A stretch of 64,000 nucleotides of DNA from JBAIYU01 sp036763085. Lineage in GTDB: Bacteria > Bacillota > Negativicutes > DSM-1736 > Dendrosporobacteraceae. Positions 6,724-15,226 of the stretch are shown piece by piece; position 1 is the first letter of the stretch; each line of letters starts with the position of its first letter. The position numbers and the translations under genes are program-made. The stretch lies in assembly GCF_036763085.1 (NCBI RefSeq), contig NZ_JBAIYU010000007.1:1-64000 (forward strand). Reading direction: 5' to 3'. The notes under the pieces were generated by a model. It saw only the letters and a program-made list of their open reading frames with translations, did not search any database and was not told the DNA's origin.

Positions 6724-8310
6724 TTATCTACCCCAGTTGTTGACGGTAGTAGAGCCAGTCCCACCTCCGCCAGTAAGTCCCAGTCTTGTTAAGATAGAAC
6801 TGTCATAAGTAATAGTCGGTTTACTATCAATCCTAATTGAGCCATTCACATAAACCCCGCCTAGATTAGGATTTCTTGTAAAATACGTTTCCCCAGATTC
6901 TGAAATAAAGATAGTTTTTGGGGCATAGAAAGATTCATTAAACTTAAAGGGACCTGATGTAATAAACATTGACGCAGCCCCTCCAATTTTAAACGTACCT
7001 TCAGTCATACTTCCATTCGAAAACAAATAAGCCAAGGCATTTCCATAACCAGGTTTGTCATTAATTGATCCAGAATTTCTCAAAATAATATTCTGCTGCG
7101 CTTGTAAAAACGCAGTTCCACCATTCATATAGCAATTGTTATTAAATTCAATGTTTCCTTGCCTCGATATAATATTTAGTTCTTTGCCGGGGGGAGCTTG
7201 GATATAGTTGTTATTGTCATGGAATTTTATATAACTATTAGTAATGATTTCAACATTGCCAGTTTCACTTCTTATATATGAAGCTCCCATTATGTCTAAT
7301 GATCCTGATATATAGATAGTAATATCGCCAGTTGCATTAATAAAGCTGCCATTATCGAGTTGTGCGTTGCCATTAACGTAAAGCGTCAGATTGCCTGTAC
7401 TGGTAATAGTGCCATTAGGAAGGCCTGACTTTGTCAAACGCAAACCATTTGTTGCATAAATAGTCGTATCTGGTGCCATTACTTTGATGTTGCCACTAGA
7501 ACTAGAAAGACTGCTACTATAATACGTAGATTGATTAAAATCCCCGGCACCAGTGATCTTATTAGCACCACCAGGAATAGTAGAAGGTATAGTAGGCATT
7601 TCTGGCAATTCCGGCATAGTTACTTCTAACGTACCAACATTTTCATCAGCTACTATTGAATTCTTTAGCCAATCGTTATTGCCACCACGCCAGCCACCGA
7701 TGGATGGCACTGGATTTCTTACATGCAGATGATTTCCGTTTAAAAAATTAGTTGTTCCGTTTATGTATATACCTCCGGCAAAACCAATATCTCCATTAAT
7801 AACAGGCACATTACCTGCTTCTATATTAGCGTTCCCTTTACTATATAAGCCGTATCTACCAAAAACATCTCCGCTGACATAAGGATTGGTTCCACCACTA
7901 TTTCCAGCAACTGTGACTTGTACAGTCGCCGTCTTAGTCGAATTACGTACGTTACCAGTAGCGGTAATGGTATAAATTCCCGCTGCGGCAGGCGCCGCAG
8001 GAACAATATGTGCACCATTCAAGCTTATCCTAACGTGATATCTTCTTGCATCATTACTTAATGTTTGCCAATTTGCTGTATTAACATCTGGGTCGACCCA
8101 TATCCAATCTTGTGCAGGTTGATAAAACATTGAAATAGCGTGCTTTGCTCCTGCCTCAGCTGCAAATTGCGCTTCGATATCATCGCTGCTCATCTTTGAA
8201 AATCGCAAATCACTATTAACAATAGTACTAGAAGCACTTGCTAAAATAGTTAGAAACAGCATCAACACTAAAGCTACAACTGCTGCCGATCCTTTTTGGG
8301 ATTTTAACAT
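6724..8310 (-). CDS. PilX-like pilus assembly protein with large C-terminal domain
   Basis: 528 aa from the ATG at 8310, which has GAGGTG upstream. The N-terminus (KSQKGSAAVVALVLMLFLTILAS) is a short basic leader followed by a hydrophobic helix, as in PilX-type minor pseudopilins. The remaining 450 residues are rich in Gly/Asn/Ser/Thr with many short repeated beta-strand patterns (GNLTLYVNGNA, GDITIYISGSLD, GNVEIITNSYI), suggesting a beta-helix-like exposed domain. Last gene of a three-gene pseudopilin operon. The domain could be an adhesin; this is inference. Confidence 0.7.
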   Translation of the reverse strand: MLKSQKGSAAVVALVLMLFLTILASASSTIVNSDLRFSKMSSDDIEAQFAAEAGAKHAISMFYQPAQDWIWVDPDVNTANWQTLSNDARRYHVRISLNGAHIVPAAPAAAGIYTITATGNVRNSTKTATVQVTVAGNSGGTNPYVSGDVFGRYGLYSKGNANIEAGNVPVINGDIGFAGGIYINGTTNFLNGNHLHVRNPVPSIGGWRGGNNDWLKNSIVADENVGTLEVTMPELPEMPTIPSTIPGGANKITGAGDFNQSTYYSSSLSSSSGNIKVMAPDTTIYATNGLRLTKSGLPNGTITSTGNLTLYVNGNAQLDNGSFINATGDITIYISGSLDIMGASYIRSETGNVEIITNSYIKFHDNNNYIQAPPGKELNIISRQGNIEFNNNCYMNGGTAFLQAQQNIILRNSGSINDKPGYGNALAYLFSNGSMTEGTFKIGGAASMFITSGPFKFNESFYAPKTIFISESGETYFTRNPNLGGVYVNGSIRIDSKPTITYDSSILTRLGLTGGGGTGSTTVNNWGR

Positions 8311-8318
8311 AATGCACC

Positions 8319-8807
8319 TCATTGGGTTAAATTACTGGCAAAAACAACCGTTTCAATAACAAATTCATCAGATGATCTATTATCCGGGCTGTTTAACGTT
8401 GCTCTCACAGCGATAATTCTTCCATCCGCAGCATCCCTCGCAAAAGATATATTTGTCACGATATTTGATGTCATCGCGGTTGCGTCTCTCATTAGCCTGC
8501 CCTCATCTTGTCCGGATCCCAACTCTATTGTATGGTTTGCAGCATTAAGTGTATAGGTTATACTATCTTGAGTGTTTCCCTTAGTCGGCTCAGTAATTGC
8601 TGTAGCATTTCTCAAATCATCTATTATAGCATTTATAGCCACACGTGATTGCTGCGCTTCATATACTCGTTTTTTGCTAAAGTCATATGATTGAATCGAT
8701 GATCTCATTATTCCTAAAACACCTGTTAAGATTATTACCATTATCGCCATACCAACTATAAGCTCAACTAGAGTAAACCCTTTTTTATTGGTTAATATTT
8801 TAAACAT
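8319..8807 (-). CDS. Type IV prepilin-like protein, PilW/PulJ type
   Basis: 162 aa from the ATG at 8807, which overlaps the stop of the preceding pseudopilin gene by one base (TAATG). The motif NKKGFTLVELIVGMAIMVIILTG is a canonical type III prepilin signal with cleavage after G and Glu at +5. The body includes RVAINAIIDDLRNAT, typical of PulJ/PilW. It would be processed by a prepilin peptidase (not in this window) and act as a minor subunit of a pilus or secretion pseudopilus. Confidence 0.85.
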   Translation of the reverse strand: MFKILTNKKGFTLVELIVGMAIMVIILTGVLGIMRSSIQSYDFSKKRVYEAQQSRVAINAIIDDLRNATAITEPTKGNTQDSITYTLNAANHTIELGSGQDEGRLMRDATAMTSNIVTNISFARDAADGRIIAVRATLNSPDNRSSDEFVIETVVFASNLTQ

Positions 8808-9223
8808 TACCTTGCTCCAAAATAGTAATAGGTTATGATTTGCAGTTGCTTTTCCTCTGTCGATTCGTTCCAACTCACCGTTGCTTGCACCGGAATAACA
8901 TCATCAATTAATCCGGGCGGCAGATTATCCGCAGGAACAACGCCTGTTGTTACTGAAAATACTGTCCCGTGGTTTTCCTCAGCTGGTAAAATCACGTTAT
9001 TTGCCCAAACCGCACTGTTTCGGTCTTGTCGTTGACCGTCGTGAACTTTGAGTCTAGAGAGCTGGTCGTTTGCAATATATGCTGCCTTAGTTAAATTATC
9101 AGTGGCTAAAGTACCCTTGGTTGTTTGCATGAATAAAGCCGCAAGTGAAAGTAAGGCTACGCTAAGTATTACCATACCAATTAATGAGTCAAAGAGTATG
9201 TACCCGTTTTGATTATTACGCAT
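8807..9223 (-). CDS. Type IV prepilin-like protein, PilV/PulI type
   Basis: 138 aa. The N-terminus NNQNGYILFDSLIGMVILSVALLSLA has a basic/polar leader, the G-Y cleavage site and a hydrophobic helix; the expected Glu at +5 is replaced by Asp (YILFD). Later residues resemble PilV (AAYIANDQLSRLKVHDGQRQDRN). First gene of the minor pseudopilin operon, with the downstream gene translationally coupled. No pilus ATPase, platform protein or major pilin is in this window. Confidence 0.78.
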   Translation of the reverse strand: MRNNQNGYILFDSLIGMVILSVALLSLAALFMQTTKGTLATDNLTKAAYIANDQLSRLKVHDGQRQDRNSAVWANNVILPAEENHGTVFSVTTGVVPADNLPPGLIDDVIPVQATVSWNESTEEKQLQIITYYYFGAR

Positions 9224-9238
9224 TATGACTCTACCTTT

Positions 9239-9283
9239 CTAATTGTTGCGGACTACAAATTGTTTTTGATTATATTTCTTCAT
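9239..9283 (-). CDS. Possible 14-aa leader peptide before the pseudopilin operon
   Basis: A strong GAAGGAG site precedes an ATG opening MKKYNQKQFVVRNN and a TAG, ending 16 bp before the pilV-like ATG. It may be a leader ORF or a chance start. No homologue recognised. Confidence 0.25.
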   Translation of the reverse strand: MKKYNQKQFVVRNN

Positions 9284-9348
9284 ACTATATAATACTCCTT
9301 CAATGAACACTAACAAAAGATGTTTAACTATCACTTACCGTAATATGT

Positions 9349-9368
9349 TTTTACAAACTGTTGTAAAA
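9349..9368. promoter_or_regulatory. Perfect palindrome, possible operator of the pseudopilin operon
   Basis: TTTTACAA-ACTG-TTGTAAAA is an 8-bp perfect inverted repeat located 126 bp upstream of the pilV-like start, in an otherwise empty 320-bp gap. Size and symmetry suit a dimeric repressor. No specific regulator is implied. Confidence 0.4.
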
Positions 9369-9498
9369 CTCCATTTGCGTATAATAGGCTCATTGGTCTT
9401 CCATTCTATTTACACTTAACATAAATACACGCCGTCCTCAGGTGTCATAAAAAAACCACCGCTCCTATAGCAGACTGAGTAGTCAAACTCATAAACAG

Positions 9499-9533
9499 AA
9501 AAAGTCTTATCGCTAATAAAGCAATAAGACTTG
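9499..9533 (-). terminator. Terminator of tRNA-Ser(CGA)
   Basis: AGTCTTAT / ATAAGACT stem with a 13-base loop followed on the minus strand by TTTTT; 10 bp after the tRNA. Confidence 0.85.
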
Positions 9534-9543
9534 AATTTATTAA

Positions 9544-9632
<89 letters not shown>

Positions 9633-9635
9633 TAT

Positions 9636-10088
9636 TTATTTAGAACGCCTCTGTTTAAAGAAATTTTTCATTAGCGAGGCGCACTCGTCTGCTCTAACAC
9701 CTGCAGTCACATCTATACGATGGTTTAAAGCCTCATTTTGAGCTATATTGAATATAGACTCCACGGCTCCAGCTTTATAATCAGCACTGCCATAAACCAA
9801 CCGATCTACTCTACTCATTACCAAGGCCCCTGCACACATTGGACAAGGTTCAATAGTGACGTATAATGTAGCTCCAGTTAAACGCCAGCGACCCAAATTT
9901 TTGCACGCTTCACGTATAGCTATTACTTCGGCATGGGCTGTAGCATCATGCCACGTTTCACGCATGTTATGCCCTTTGGCAACAACTTCATCCCCAATTA
10001 CCAAAACTGCTCCAATAGGAACTTCACCGATATCGTAGGCTTTTTGAGCCTCTTCCAAAGCTAAGCCCATGTAGTAGTTATCGTTCAT
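9636..10088 (-). CDS. tadA: tRNA-specific adenosine deaminase TadA
   Basis: 150 aa. Zinc-deaminase signatures are complete: HAEVIA (His ligand and catalytic Glu) near residue 53 and PCPMCAGA (two Cys ligands) near residue 83. It converts A34 to inosine in tRNA-Arg(ACG), and that tRNA is encoded in this window at 41142. A GTGGGGAA site precedes the ATG. Its place next to tRNA-Ser and the dnaX block is the usual Firmicute order. Confidence 0.96.
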   Translation of the reverse strand: MNDNYYMGLALEEAQKAYDIGEVPIGAVLVIGDEVVAKGHNMRETWHDATAHAEVIAIREACKNLGRWRLTGATLYVTIEPCPMCAGALVMSRVDRLVYGSADYKAGAVESIFNIAQNEALNHRIDVTAGVRADECASLMKNFFKQRRSK

Positions 10089-10259
10089 ATATATTCCCCA
10101 CTCAAATTTAAAATGGGTGCTCAGTTTTAGACAATATTACATTCAATATAATACCGTCATAATCGGCGTATATTATTATATCGTATGCAAACAAGTTATG
10201 CAACTTCAATTTAGTAGTAATTACTGGCACTAAGGGAATACCATGCTTAACTTTTGAAG

Positions 10260-10946
10260 CTAAATTAGACAGTATAGTAGTATAGGTGCAAAGGCTGAAG
10301 CAAATACTGCCGCTAAAGCCATAGCTGAACTAGCCATCGCCGCCCTGTCTTCACCTTCCAGTAATGACATTGCTACACCTTGAGCATGCGCAACAGTCCC
10401 TAATGCAAGCCCTCTTGCTTTAGGATTGGTAATCTTAAACCAAGTTAGCAAAGTCGGTCCTAATGCACCACCGAATGTCCCTGTTGCAACAACAAAAGCT
10501 ACAGCTAACGCCGGGTCACCTCCAGCCATTTGAGCAATCTCAATCGCAATAGGCGCAGTGACCGATTTAGGTCCAGCAGAAATAATGACTTCTTTACTGA
10601 GGCCGCCAAACTTTGTTATTAATATTGCTAATCCCATTGAAACAATTGAACCAGTAGCAACACTTACGCAAATCAGAATTCCATGCTTCCTTAACAGTTC
10701 ACGATTCTTGTATAGGGGGATTGCCAATGCAACTGTGGCGGGACCTAAAAGAAATGTCATTATCTCCTTCCCTGGTGCATATGCGGAATAAGGCCATTTT
10801 GCCAGCAATAAGAAAACAACAACTATCGATGTTCCTAACAAAACTATATTAAATAAAGGGTGCCCATATCGCAAAAACAAGAACCTACTTACTAAATAGG
10901 CACAAACCGTTAAAATAATCGTACTTATTATTATCATATAATCCAT
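10260..10946 (-). CDS. lrgB: LrgB/CidB family membrane protein
   Basis: 228 aa from the ATG at 10946, chosen because AGGAG lies eight bases upstream; a longer frame would overlap lrgA. About six to seven membrane helices with the family motif SAGPKSVTAPIAIEIA and GTFGGALGPTLL, then GTVAHAQGVA. LrgB works with LrgA in holin/antiholin-like control of murein hydrolase export, and relatives export organic acids such as pyruvate or glycolate. Second gene of lrgAB. Confidence 0.93.
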   Translation of the reverse strand: MDYMIIISTIILTVCAYLVSRFLFLRYGHPLFNIVLLGTSIVVVFLLLAKWPYSAYAPGKEIMTFLLGPATVALAIPLYKNRELLRKHGILICVSVATGSIVSMGLAILITKFGGLSKEVIISAGPKSVTAPIAIEIAQMAGGDPALAVAFVVATGTFGGALGPTLLTWFKITNPKARGLALGTVAHAQGVAMSLLEGEDRAAMASSAMALAAVFASAFAPILLYCLI

Positions 10947-10947
10947 T

Positions 10948-11304
10948 TTAATTGCTCCTATTTGCAATCTGTACTATATAACCAACAGTCAAGAAGGTGA
11001 TTACAGCACTTACAATAACTGCTAAGGTTAAAACAAGGCTATGTTGCAAAAAAAGATCTCCCCAATTCATTAAGCCTACTGCTAACGGGATAAAGAAAAA
11101 CGACATATGTTTGAGGAGATTACTGCTGGCTATTTCGACATGTTCGATACGTACAATTCCAACCATCAATAACGCAAATAATAGTATCATTCCGACTACA
11201 TTTCCCGGAATAGGTAAGCTAAACATTTGCGTAATTTGATTACCCGACCAGTAGATAATCCACAAAAATGCCGTTTGCAAAATAAATTTCACTATTTTAA
11301 GCAA
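10948..11304 (-). CDS. lrgA: LrgA/CidA family holin-like protein
   Basis: 118 aa from a TTG at 11304 placed seven bases after GGAGGG; the upstream in-frame ATG at 11319 is inside that ribosome site, so the TTG start is preferred. Four membrane helices with the conserved LPIPGNVVGMILLFALL and the PLAVGLMNWGDLF region of LrgA/CidA. Probably oligomerises in the inner membrane with LrgB as partner; the lrgB ATG begins one base after the stop. Confidence 0.9.
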   Translation of the reverse strand: MLKIVKFILQTAFLWIIYWSGNQITQMFSLPIPGNVVGMILLFALLMVGIVRIEHVEIASSNLLKHMSFFFIPLAVGLMNWGDLFLQHSLVLTLAVIVSAVITFLTVGYIVQIANRSN

Positions 11305-11479
11305 TCCGATTCCCTCCATAGATCAACTACCTGAGTTTACATTCTTATAATACTTTGACCTTCATGTAATAACTACCTTCTTTAGTAGCCTACGTTTGTC
11401 ATATTTTTGTCATACTTGTATGCTATTCTTCAACTAAGCAATTATTCAAAGTAATGTTAATTTTAGGAGGGTTTCACGT

Positions 11480-11971
11480 ATGAAAAAAACAGTAATTACT
11501 TTAGCTGCTTTTTTAGCTATGAATATGGGAACAGGGTTCGCTGCGCCAATTAACGATCTTAGCCAAGGGCAGACCGCTCTTGGTATCGGTACTGATACCT
11601 TTTACATAGAACATAAGCTTAGTGATAAATTTACACTAGGCTTCCAAAACAACGATTACGATAATATCGGCGATATGGAAGACATCTATGGACAATTCGG
11701 CCTCAATTCAAATTTAAGAGGAATTATCGGCAGCAGAAATTTTTCCTATGATTCCGAAGCATACTTAGGCCTAGCTGTAAACAATGCTATCGCACCTCAA
11801 GCTGATGGTTACGCATCAATAATCGCTGGAAGCAGCTTTAAGGAATTTGAGATAGGTACAAACGTTAAATTATCACATAACACAGACCTTAACCTTAATT
11901 ACCATAACTTTATGCCAGACGAAGGACGCGACAGAAATGGTGTAGGTGTGGGCGCAACCGTTAAATTCTAA
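11480..11971 (+). CDS. Small secreted protein, probable outer-membrane beta-barrel
   Basis: 163 aa. Signal peptide MKKTVITLAAFLAMNMGTGFAA, then alternating amphipathic strands (TALGIGTDTFYIEHKLSDKF, AYLGLAVNN, FEIGTNVKLSHNTDLNLNYH) and a final VKF; a C-terminal Phe is the usual beta-barrel assembly signal. Barrel-like proteins of this style are expected only in a cell with an outer membrane, so this supports a Negativicutes host. Strong AGGAGG ribosome site and its own terminator; single-gene unit. Confidence 0.7.
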   Translation: MKKTVITLAAFLAMNMGTGFAAPINDLSQGQTALGIGTDTFYIEHKLSDKFTLGFQNNDYDNIGDMEDIYGQFGLNSNLRGIIGSRNFSYDSEAYLGLAVNNAIAPQADGYASIIAGSSFKEFEIGTNVKLSHNTDLNLNYHNFMPDEGRDRNGVGVGATVKF

Positions 11972-11991
11972 AAACATATTCACTAGACAAC

Positions 11992-12036
11992 AAAAGCGTG
12001 GGTATTCAGCTTTATAAGCTTGGTACCCGCGCTTTT
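11992..12036 (+). terminator. Terminator after the beta-barrel-like gene
   Basis: AAAGCGTGGGTA / TACCCGCGCTTT stem with one G-T pair and an inner AAGCTTTATAAGCTT, followed by TTTTCTTTATT. Confidence 0.8.
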
Positions 12037-12047
12037 CTTTATTCCTA

Positions 12048-12647
12048 TTACTTAAATACTTTAATTCGCTGCTCTAATGGCTGGAATGTCTTTTCACCAG
12101 GTAATCCCGTAGGGTTCCCAAATGGCATTTGCGCTATCAATTTCCAGTTTCCTTCAACGTTCCAAGTCTTTTTTACCTCATCATCTATAAGTGGATTATA
12201 ATGCTGCAATGAAGCTCCCAGTCCTTCAATCTCCAACGCAGTCCAGATTACAAACTGCAGCATACCGGATGAATGATTTGACCAAATTGGAAAATTATCT
12301 TTATATAGAGGAAATTTACTTTGAAGCCCCTCAACAACCTGCATATCTTCGAAGAACAGAATCGATCCATAACCATTACGGAAGGAATTTATTTTTTCTT
12401 CGGTCGGAGCGAACCTTTCAGCCGGAACTATTTTCCTTAATTCATCTTTGGTAATATCCCATAATTTATCGTGATGCTGACCTAATAATATCAGCACCCT
12501 AGCACTTTGTGAATTAAAAGCAGACGGCGTGTTTAGGACTGCATCATCAATAATTTGTTTAATGCGTTCATCGGCAATCGTGATGTTTTTGTCAATCTCA
12601 TAAAAAGTTCTTCTGTCTCTTACGGCAGTGAAAAATTCCTTTACCAT
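12048..12647 (-). CDS. Nitroreductase family protein
   Basis: 199 aa from the ATG at 12647 (AGGGGG nine bases upstream). RRTFYEIDK at the N-terminus, the NTPSAFNSQSARVLILLG FMN-binding segment, and the C-terminal GLGASLQHYNPLIDDEV and MPFGNPTG are typical of the FMN nitroreductases of the Frm2/YfhC branch. These reduce nitro- or quinone-like compounds with NAD(P)H in the cytosol. Substrate not predictable. Confidence 0.88.
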   Translation of the reverse strand: MVKEFFTAVRDRRTFYEIDKNITIADERIKQIIDDAVLNTPSAFNSQSARVLILLGQHHDKLWDITKDELRKIVPAERFAPTEEKINSFRNGYGSILFFEDMQVVEGLQSKFPLYKDNFPIWSNHSSGMLQFVIWTALEIEGLGASLQHYNPLIDDEVKKTWNVEGNWKLIAQMPFGNPTGLPGEKTFQPLEQRIKVFK

Positions 12648-12752
12648 GACAAACATCCCCCTAATCAATCTTGTACTTTAATTAATAATCGATATTACTT
12701 AGTTAAAATATAGTCCTACCACCATAATTTGTCAATATAAATGTAGTTTTAT

Positions 12753-13565
12753 TTATTTTAGAACCATAACAAAAACCACTGACTTTCGAGCGATATCCAT
12801 AACATCTGCTGCATTTAAGGGCTTAGAATTAGTTTTGCATGGAAAAGTATCCAACCCGCTGGCATTAATAAGATTGAATAAATTATTTACCTTTATACAA
12901 TAATTAACATTCTGTGGTATTATACCCTGTTTCATCATTAAATTTACTGCATCTAGACTTCCACTTACTACACCAACCACTTCCGCTCGGTCATTTAGAA
13001 TGGGTCCACCGCTATTACCTGGTTGGACAGGGGCACTTATCTGGTACATTCTAGGATCACCTTGAATTCCAGACATACTGCTTATAAGTCCTTCAGTTAT
13101 TTTAACTTCCATGCCCATAACTGACGGCATCGGAAAGCCTACAGAATAGATTCTATTTCCTTGCCTTATATCACTAGAATTTGCCAAAATTAAAGGAGTA
13201 ATAACTTTTTCTAATCCCGATACCTTAATAAGTGCTAAATCACTTTCCTTATCACTGGCGACAACGATACCAGTAAGCTGTATTTGATTATTGTATAATA
13301 TTTCTATTCTATTAGCACCACTTACAACATGATTGCTAGTAACTACTATATCTGGGGTAATAAAGAACCCACTTCCGCTAAATAATGCTAACTTTTTTTC
13401 TCTAGCATCATTAATCATAGAGCTGTTCTTCATAGATTCGAGTAGTAATTGTTTCCCTACCTGATCATTACCGGAATATTGTAGACCCGCAGCATTGACC
13501 GGTAGTATTATAGCTAACAATTGAAAAACTAGAATAATGGCTGTTAATCCTATAAGTTTACGCAA
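12753..13565 (-). CDS. Secreted trypsin-like serine protease (S1C type)
   Basis: 270 aa from the TTG at 13565, nine bases after AAAGGGG; a GTG at 13586 overlaps that site. Signal peptide followed by a trypsin fold with all three catalytic residues visible: VVTSNHVVSG (His), DKESDLALIKV (Asp) and PVQPGNSGGPIL (Ser). No PDZ domain follows, unlike HtrA/DegP; a short Lys-poor tail ends the protein. Probably periplasmic or exported. Substrate unknown. Confidence 0.85.
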   Translation of the reverse strand: MRKLIGLTAIILVFQLLAIILPVNAAGLQYSGNDQVGKQLLLESMKNSSMINDAREKKLALFSGSGFFITPDIVVTSNHVVSGANRIEILYNNQIQLTGIVVASDKESDLALIKVSGLEKVITPLILANSSDIRQGNRIYSVGFPMPSVMGMEVKITEGLISSMSGIQGDPRMYQISAPVQPGNSGGPILNDRAEVVGVVSGSLDAVNLMMKQGIIPQNVNYCIKVNNLFNLINASGLDTFPCKTNSKPLNAADVMDIARKSVVFVMVLK

Positions 13566-13722
13566 ACCGCTCAACCCCTTTCTCACATAAAGATCAATTA
13601 GTGAGATACCCTATGCAAGCAGGCGCAAATCGGTTACAATAGAGTGAAAATATTTGTATATTTATAAAAGGTAACATTAGCAGCCTAAATACGGGAATAC
13701 TTTATATATGGAGGTCGATCTT

Positions 13723-13842
13723 ATGGGTAAAATTTCAGATAAGAGCAGTTACAAAAATTTGAAAGCTGCCGTTAAAAGTTCAAAGTTCTTCACTACAAAA
13801 CAAGCTCAAAAGAATAGTTTCAAAAATAAAAAGGCGGACTAG
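13723..13842 (+). CDS. 39-aa Lys-rich small protein
   Basis: ATG eight bases after GGAGG opens MGKISDKSSYKNLKAAVKSS and runs to TAG at 13842. Eleven of the 39 residues are Lys and there are no Cys or Trp. The stop codon is inside the terminator stem. The small basic protein could bind nucleic acid or membranes; no family recognised. Confidence 0.6.
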   Translation: MGKISDKSSYKNLKAAVKSSKFFTTKQAQKNSFKNKKAD

Positions 13843-13854
13843 TCCGCCTTTTAA
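13829..13854. terminator. Bidirectional terminator overlapping a stop codon
   Basis: AAGGCGGACTAGTCCGCCTT is a perfect palindrome flanked by A-run on the left and T-run on the right, serving the small plus-strand gene and the minus-strand ABC binding protein (stop at 13873). Confidence 0.85.
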
Positions 13855-13872
13855 CTTTTAGTAAAGTAATAT

Positions 13873-15039
13873 TTACTGTTTAATAGTTTCCTTATATACT
13901 TGTTTGCCATCCTTCATTTCAATGATGACAACACCTCTAACTGCATTATGGTTTGCATCTAAGTTCATATCCCCGCTTACGCTTTTAAAATTCTTAGTAG
14001 CAGCTAAAGCTTCACGAATTTTAGCGGAGTCTGTACTATTTGCCCGTTTAATGGCATCAACTAGTAAGTTGGCTGCATCATATCCCATAGCAGCCATTGA
14101 GTCTGGCAGCTGACCGTAATCTTTCTTATACGCTTCAACAAATGCATTGGAAATAGGATTAGCGTCCTCAACTGAGTAGAAGTTAGTAAAGTATGTATTA
14201 TTAAGAGGTTGAGCTCCTCCGATTTCCGCAAGTTTTGGGGAATCCCAAGCATCGCCGCCAAGAATTGGAACATCAATACCTAACTCGCGTGCCTGCTTAA
14301 TAATCTTGCCAACATCCTCATAATATCCAGGTATGTATAATAATTCTGGATTTTGAGCCTTAATCTTAGTAAGAGTTGATTTAAAATCCTGATCTTTTTG
14401 TAGATATGCTTCCTCAGCTACAATCTGGCCACCACGTCCAGTGTATACATCCTTAAACACCTTTGCCAGTCCTTTGCTATAATCACTAGAACTGTCGATC
14501 AAGACTGCAGTCTTCTTCGCCTTAAGATTGTTTAAAGCGTAGTTTGCACCGACTGTTCCCTGAAAAGAATCAATAAAGCAGGCTCTAAAAGTATATTCCT
14601 TTACCTTACCAGTTCGTTCATCCACAGTTACCTTGGGATTAACAGTAGCCGCAGCTACAAACGGAATTTTATTATCTTCAGCAACTGCTGAACCGGCAAT
14701 ACCACAGGAACTTACTGTAAAACCTGTCACAGCAACTACTTTATCCTGGGTGATTATTTTAGTCATTGCATTAGCTGATTCTGCAGGCTCACCTTTATTA
14801 TCAGCTGTTACAATTTGAATTTGCTTTCCTAAAACACCGCCGCTGCTATTTATTTGCTTAAAAGCAAGTTTTGCGCCATTAGCGGCTGAAGTTCCGTAAG
14901 ACGCAGTATTTCCTGTTAGTTCATATACCATTCCTATTTTAATATCCTTGCTGGCGCTCTCACCACATCCGGCAACTAGTCCGGCCGCTAAGATGAGCAC
15001 AAGCATCAAGTAACCCATACGGGAAAATCTCTTTGCCAT
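13873..15039 (-). CDS. Branched-chain amino acid ABC transporter substrate-binding lipoprotein
   Basis: 388 aa. Lipoprotein signal with lipobox LVAGC, then a periplasmic-binding type 1 fold: IKIGMVYELTGNTASYG at the start, GFTVSSCGIAGSAVAEDN, and the typical CFIDSFQGTVGANYA and MGYDAANLLVDAI segments of the LivJ family. It would deliver leucine/isoleucine/valine or related compounds, but no permease or ATPase genes are adjacent, so this is an orphan receptor in this window. AGGAGG site and ATG are clear. Confidence 0.9.
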   Translation of the reverse strand: MAKRFSRMGYLMLVLILAAGLVAGCGESASKDIKIGMVYELTGNTASYGTSAANGAKLAFKQINSSGGVLGKQIQIVTADNKGEPAESANAMTKIITQDKVVAVTGFTVSSCGIAGSAVAEDNKIPFVAAATVNPKVTVDERTGKVKEYTFRACFIDSFQGTVGANYALNNLKAKKTAVLIDSSSDYSKGLAKVFKDVYTGRGGQIVAEEAYLQKDQDFKSTLTKIKAQNPELLYIPGYYEDVGKIIKQARELGIDVPILGGDAWDSPKLAEIGGAQPLNNTYFTNFYSVEDANPISNAFVEAYKKDYGQLPDSMAAMGYDAANLLVDAIKRANSTDSAKIREALAATKNFKSVSGDMNLDANHNAVRGVVIIEMKDGKQVYKETIKQ

Positions 15040-15226
15040 GTCAATCCTCCTAATAATAAAAATCGTAAAACTACTAAATCATACTTAAACAAAAACATTT
15101 TATTGTACTTTGCCAATATTAGCAAGTACTTTTTCAGGGGACAAAGCAGACCTCTTCGTCATCAAATGTTGATAATATTTGTACACAAGGTGCTATATAT
15201 TTAGACATACGAGTAAAAGGGGCAAG

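Noticed and set aside
9416..9448. 10-aa ORF after the tRNA-Ser(CGA) terminator
   Set aside because: It has a GGAGCGG-like site but is too short to judge and has no conserved context.
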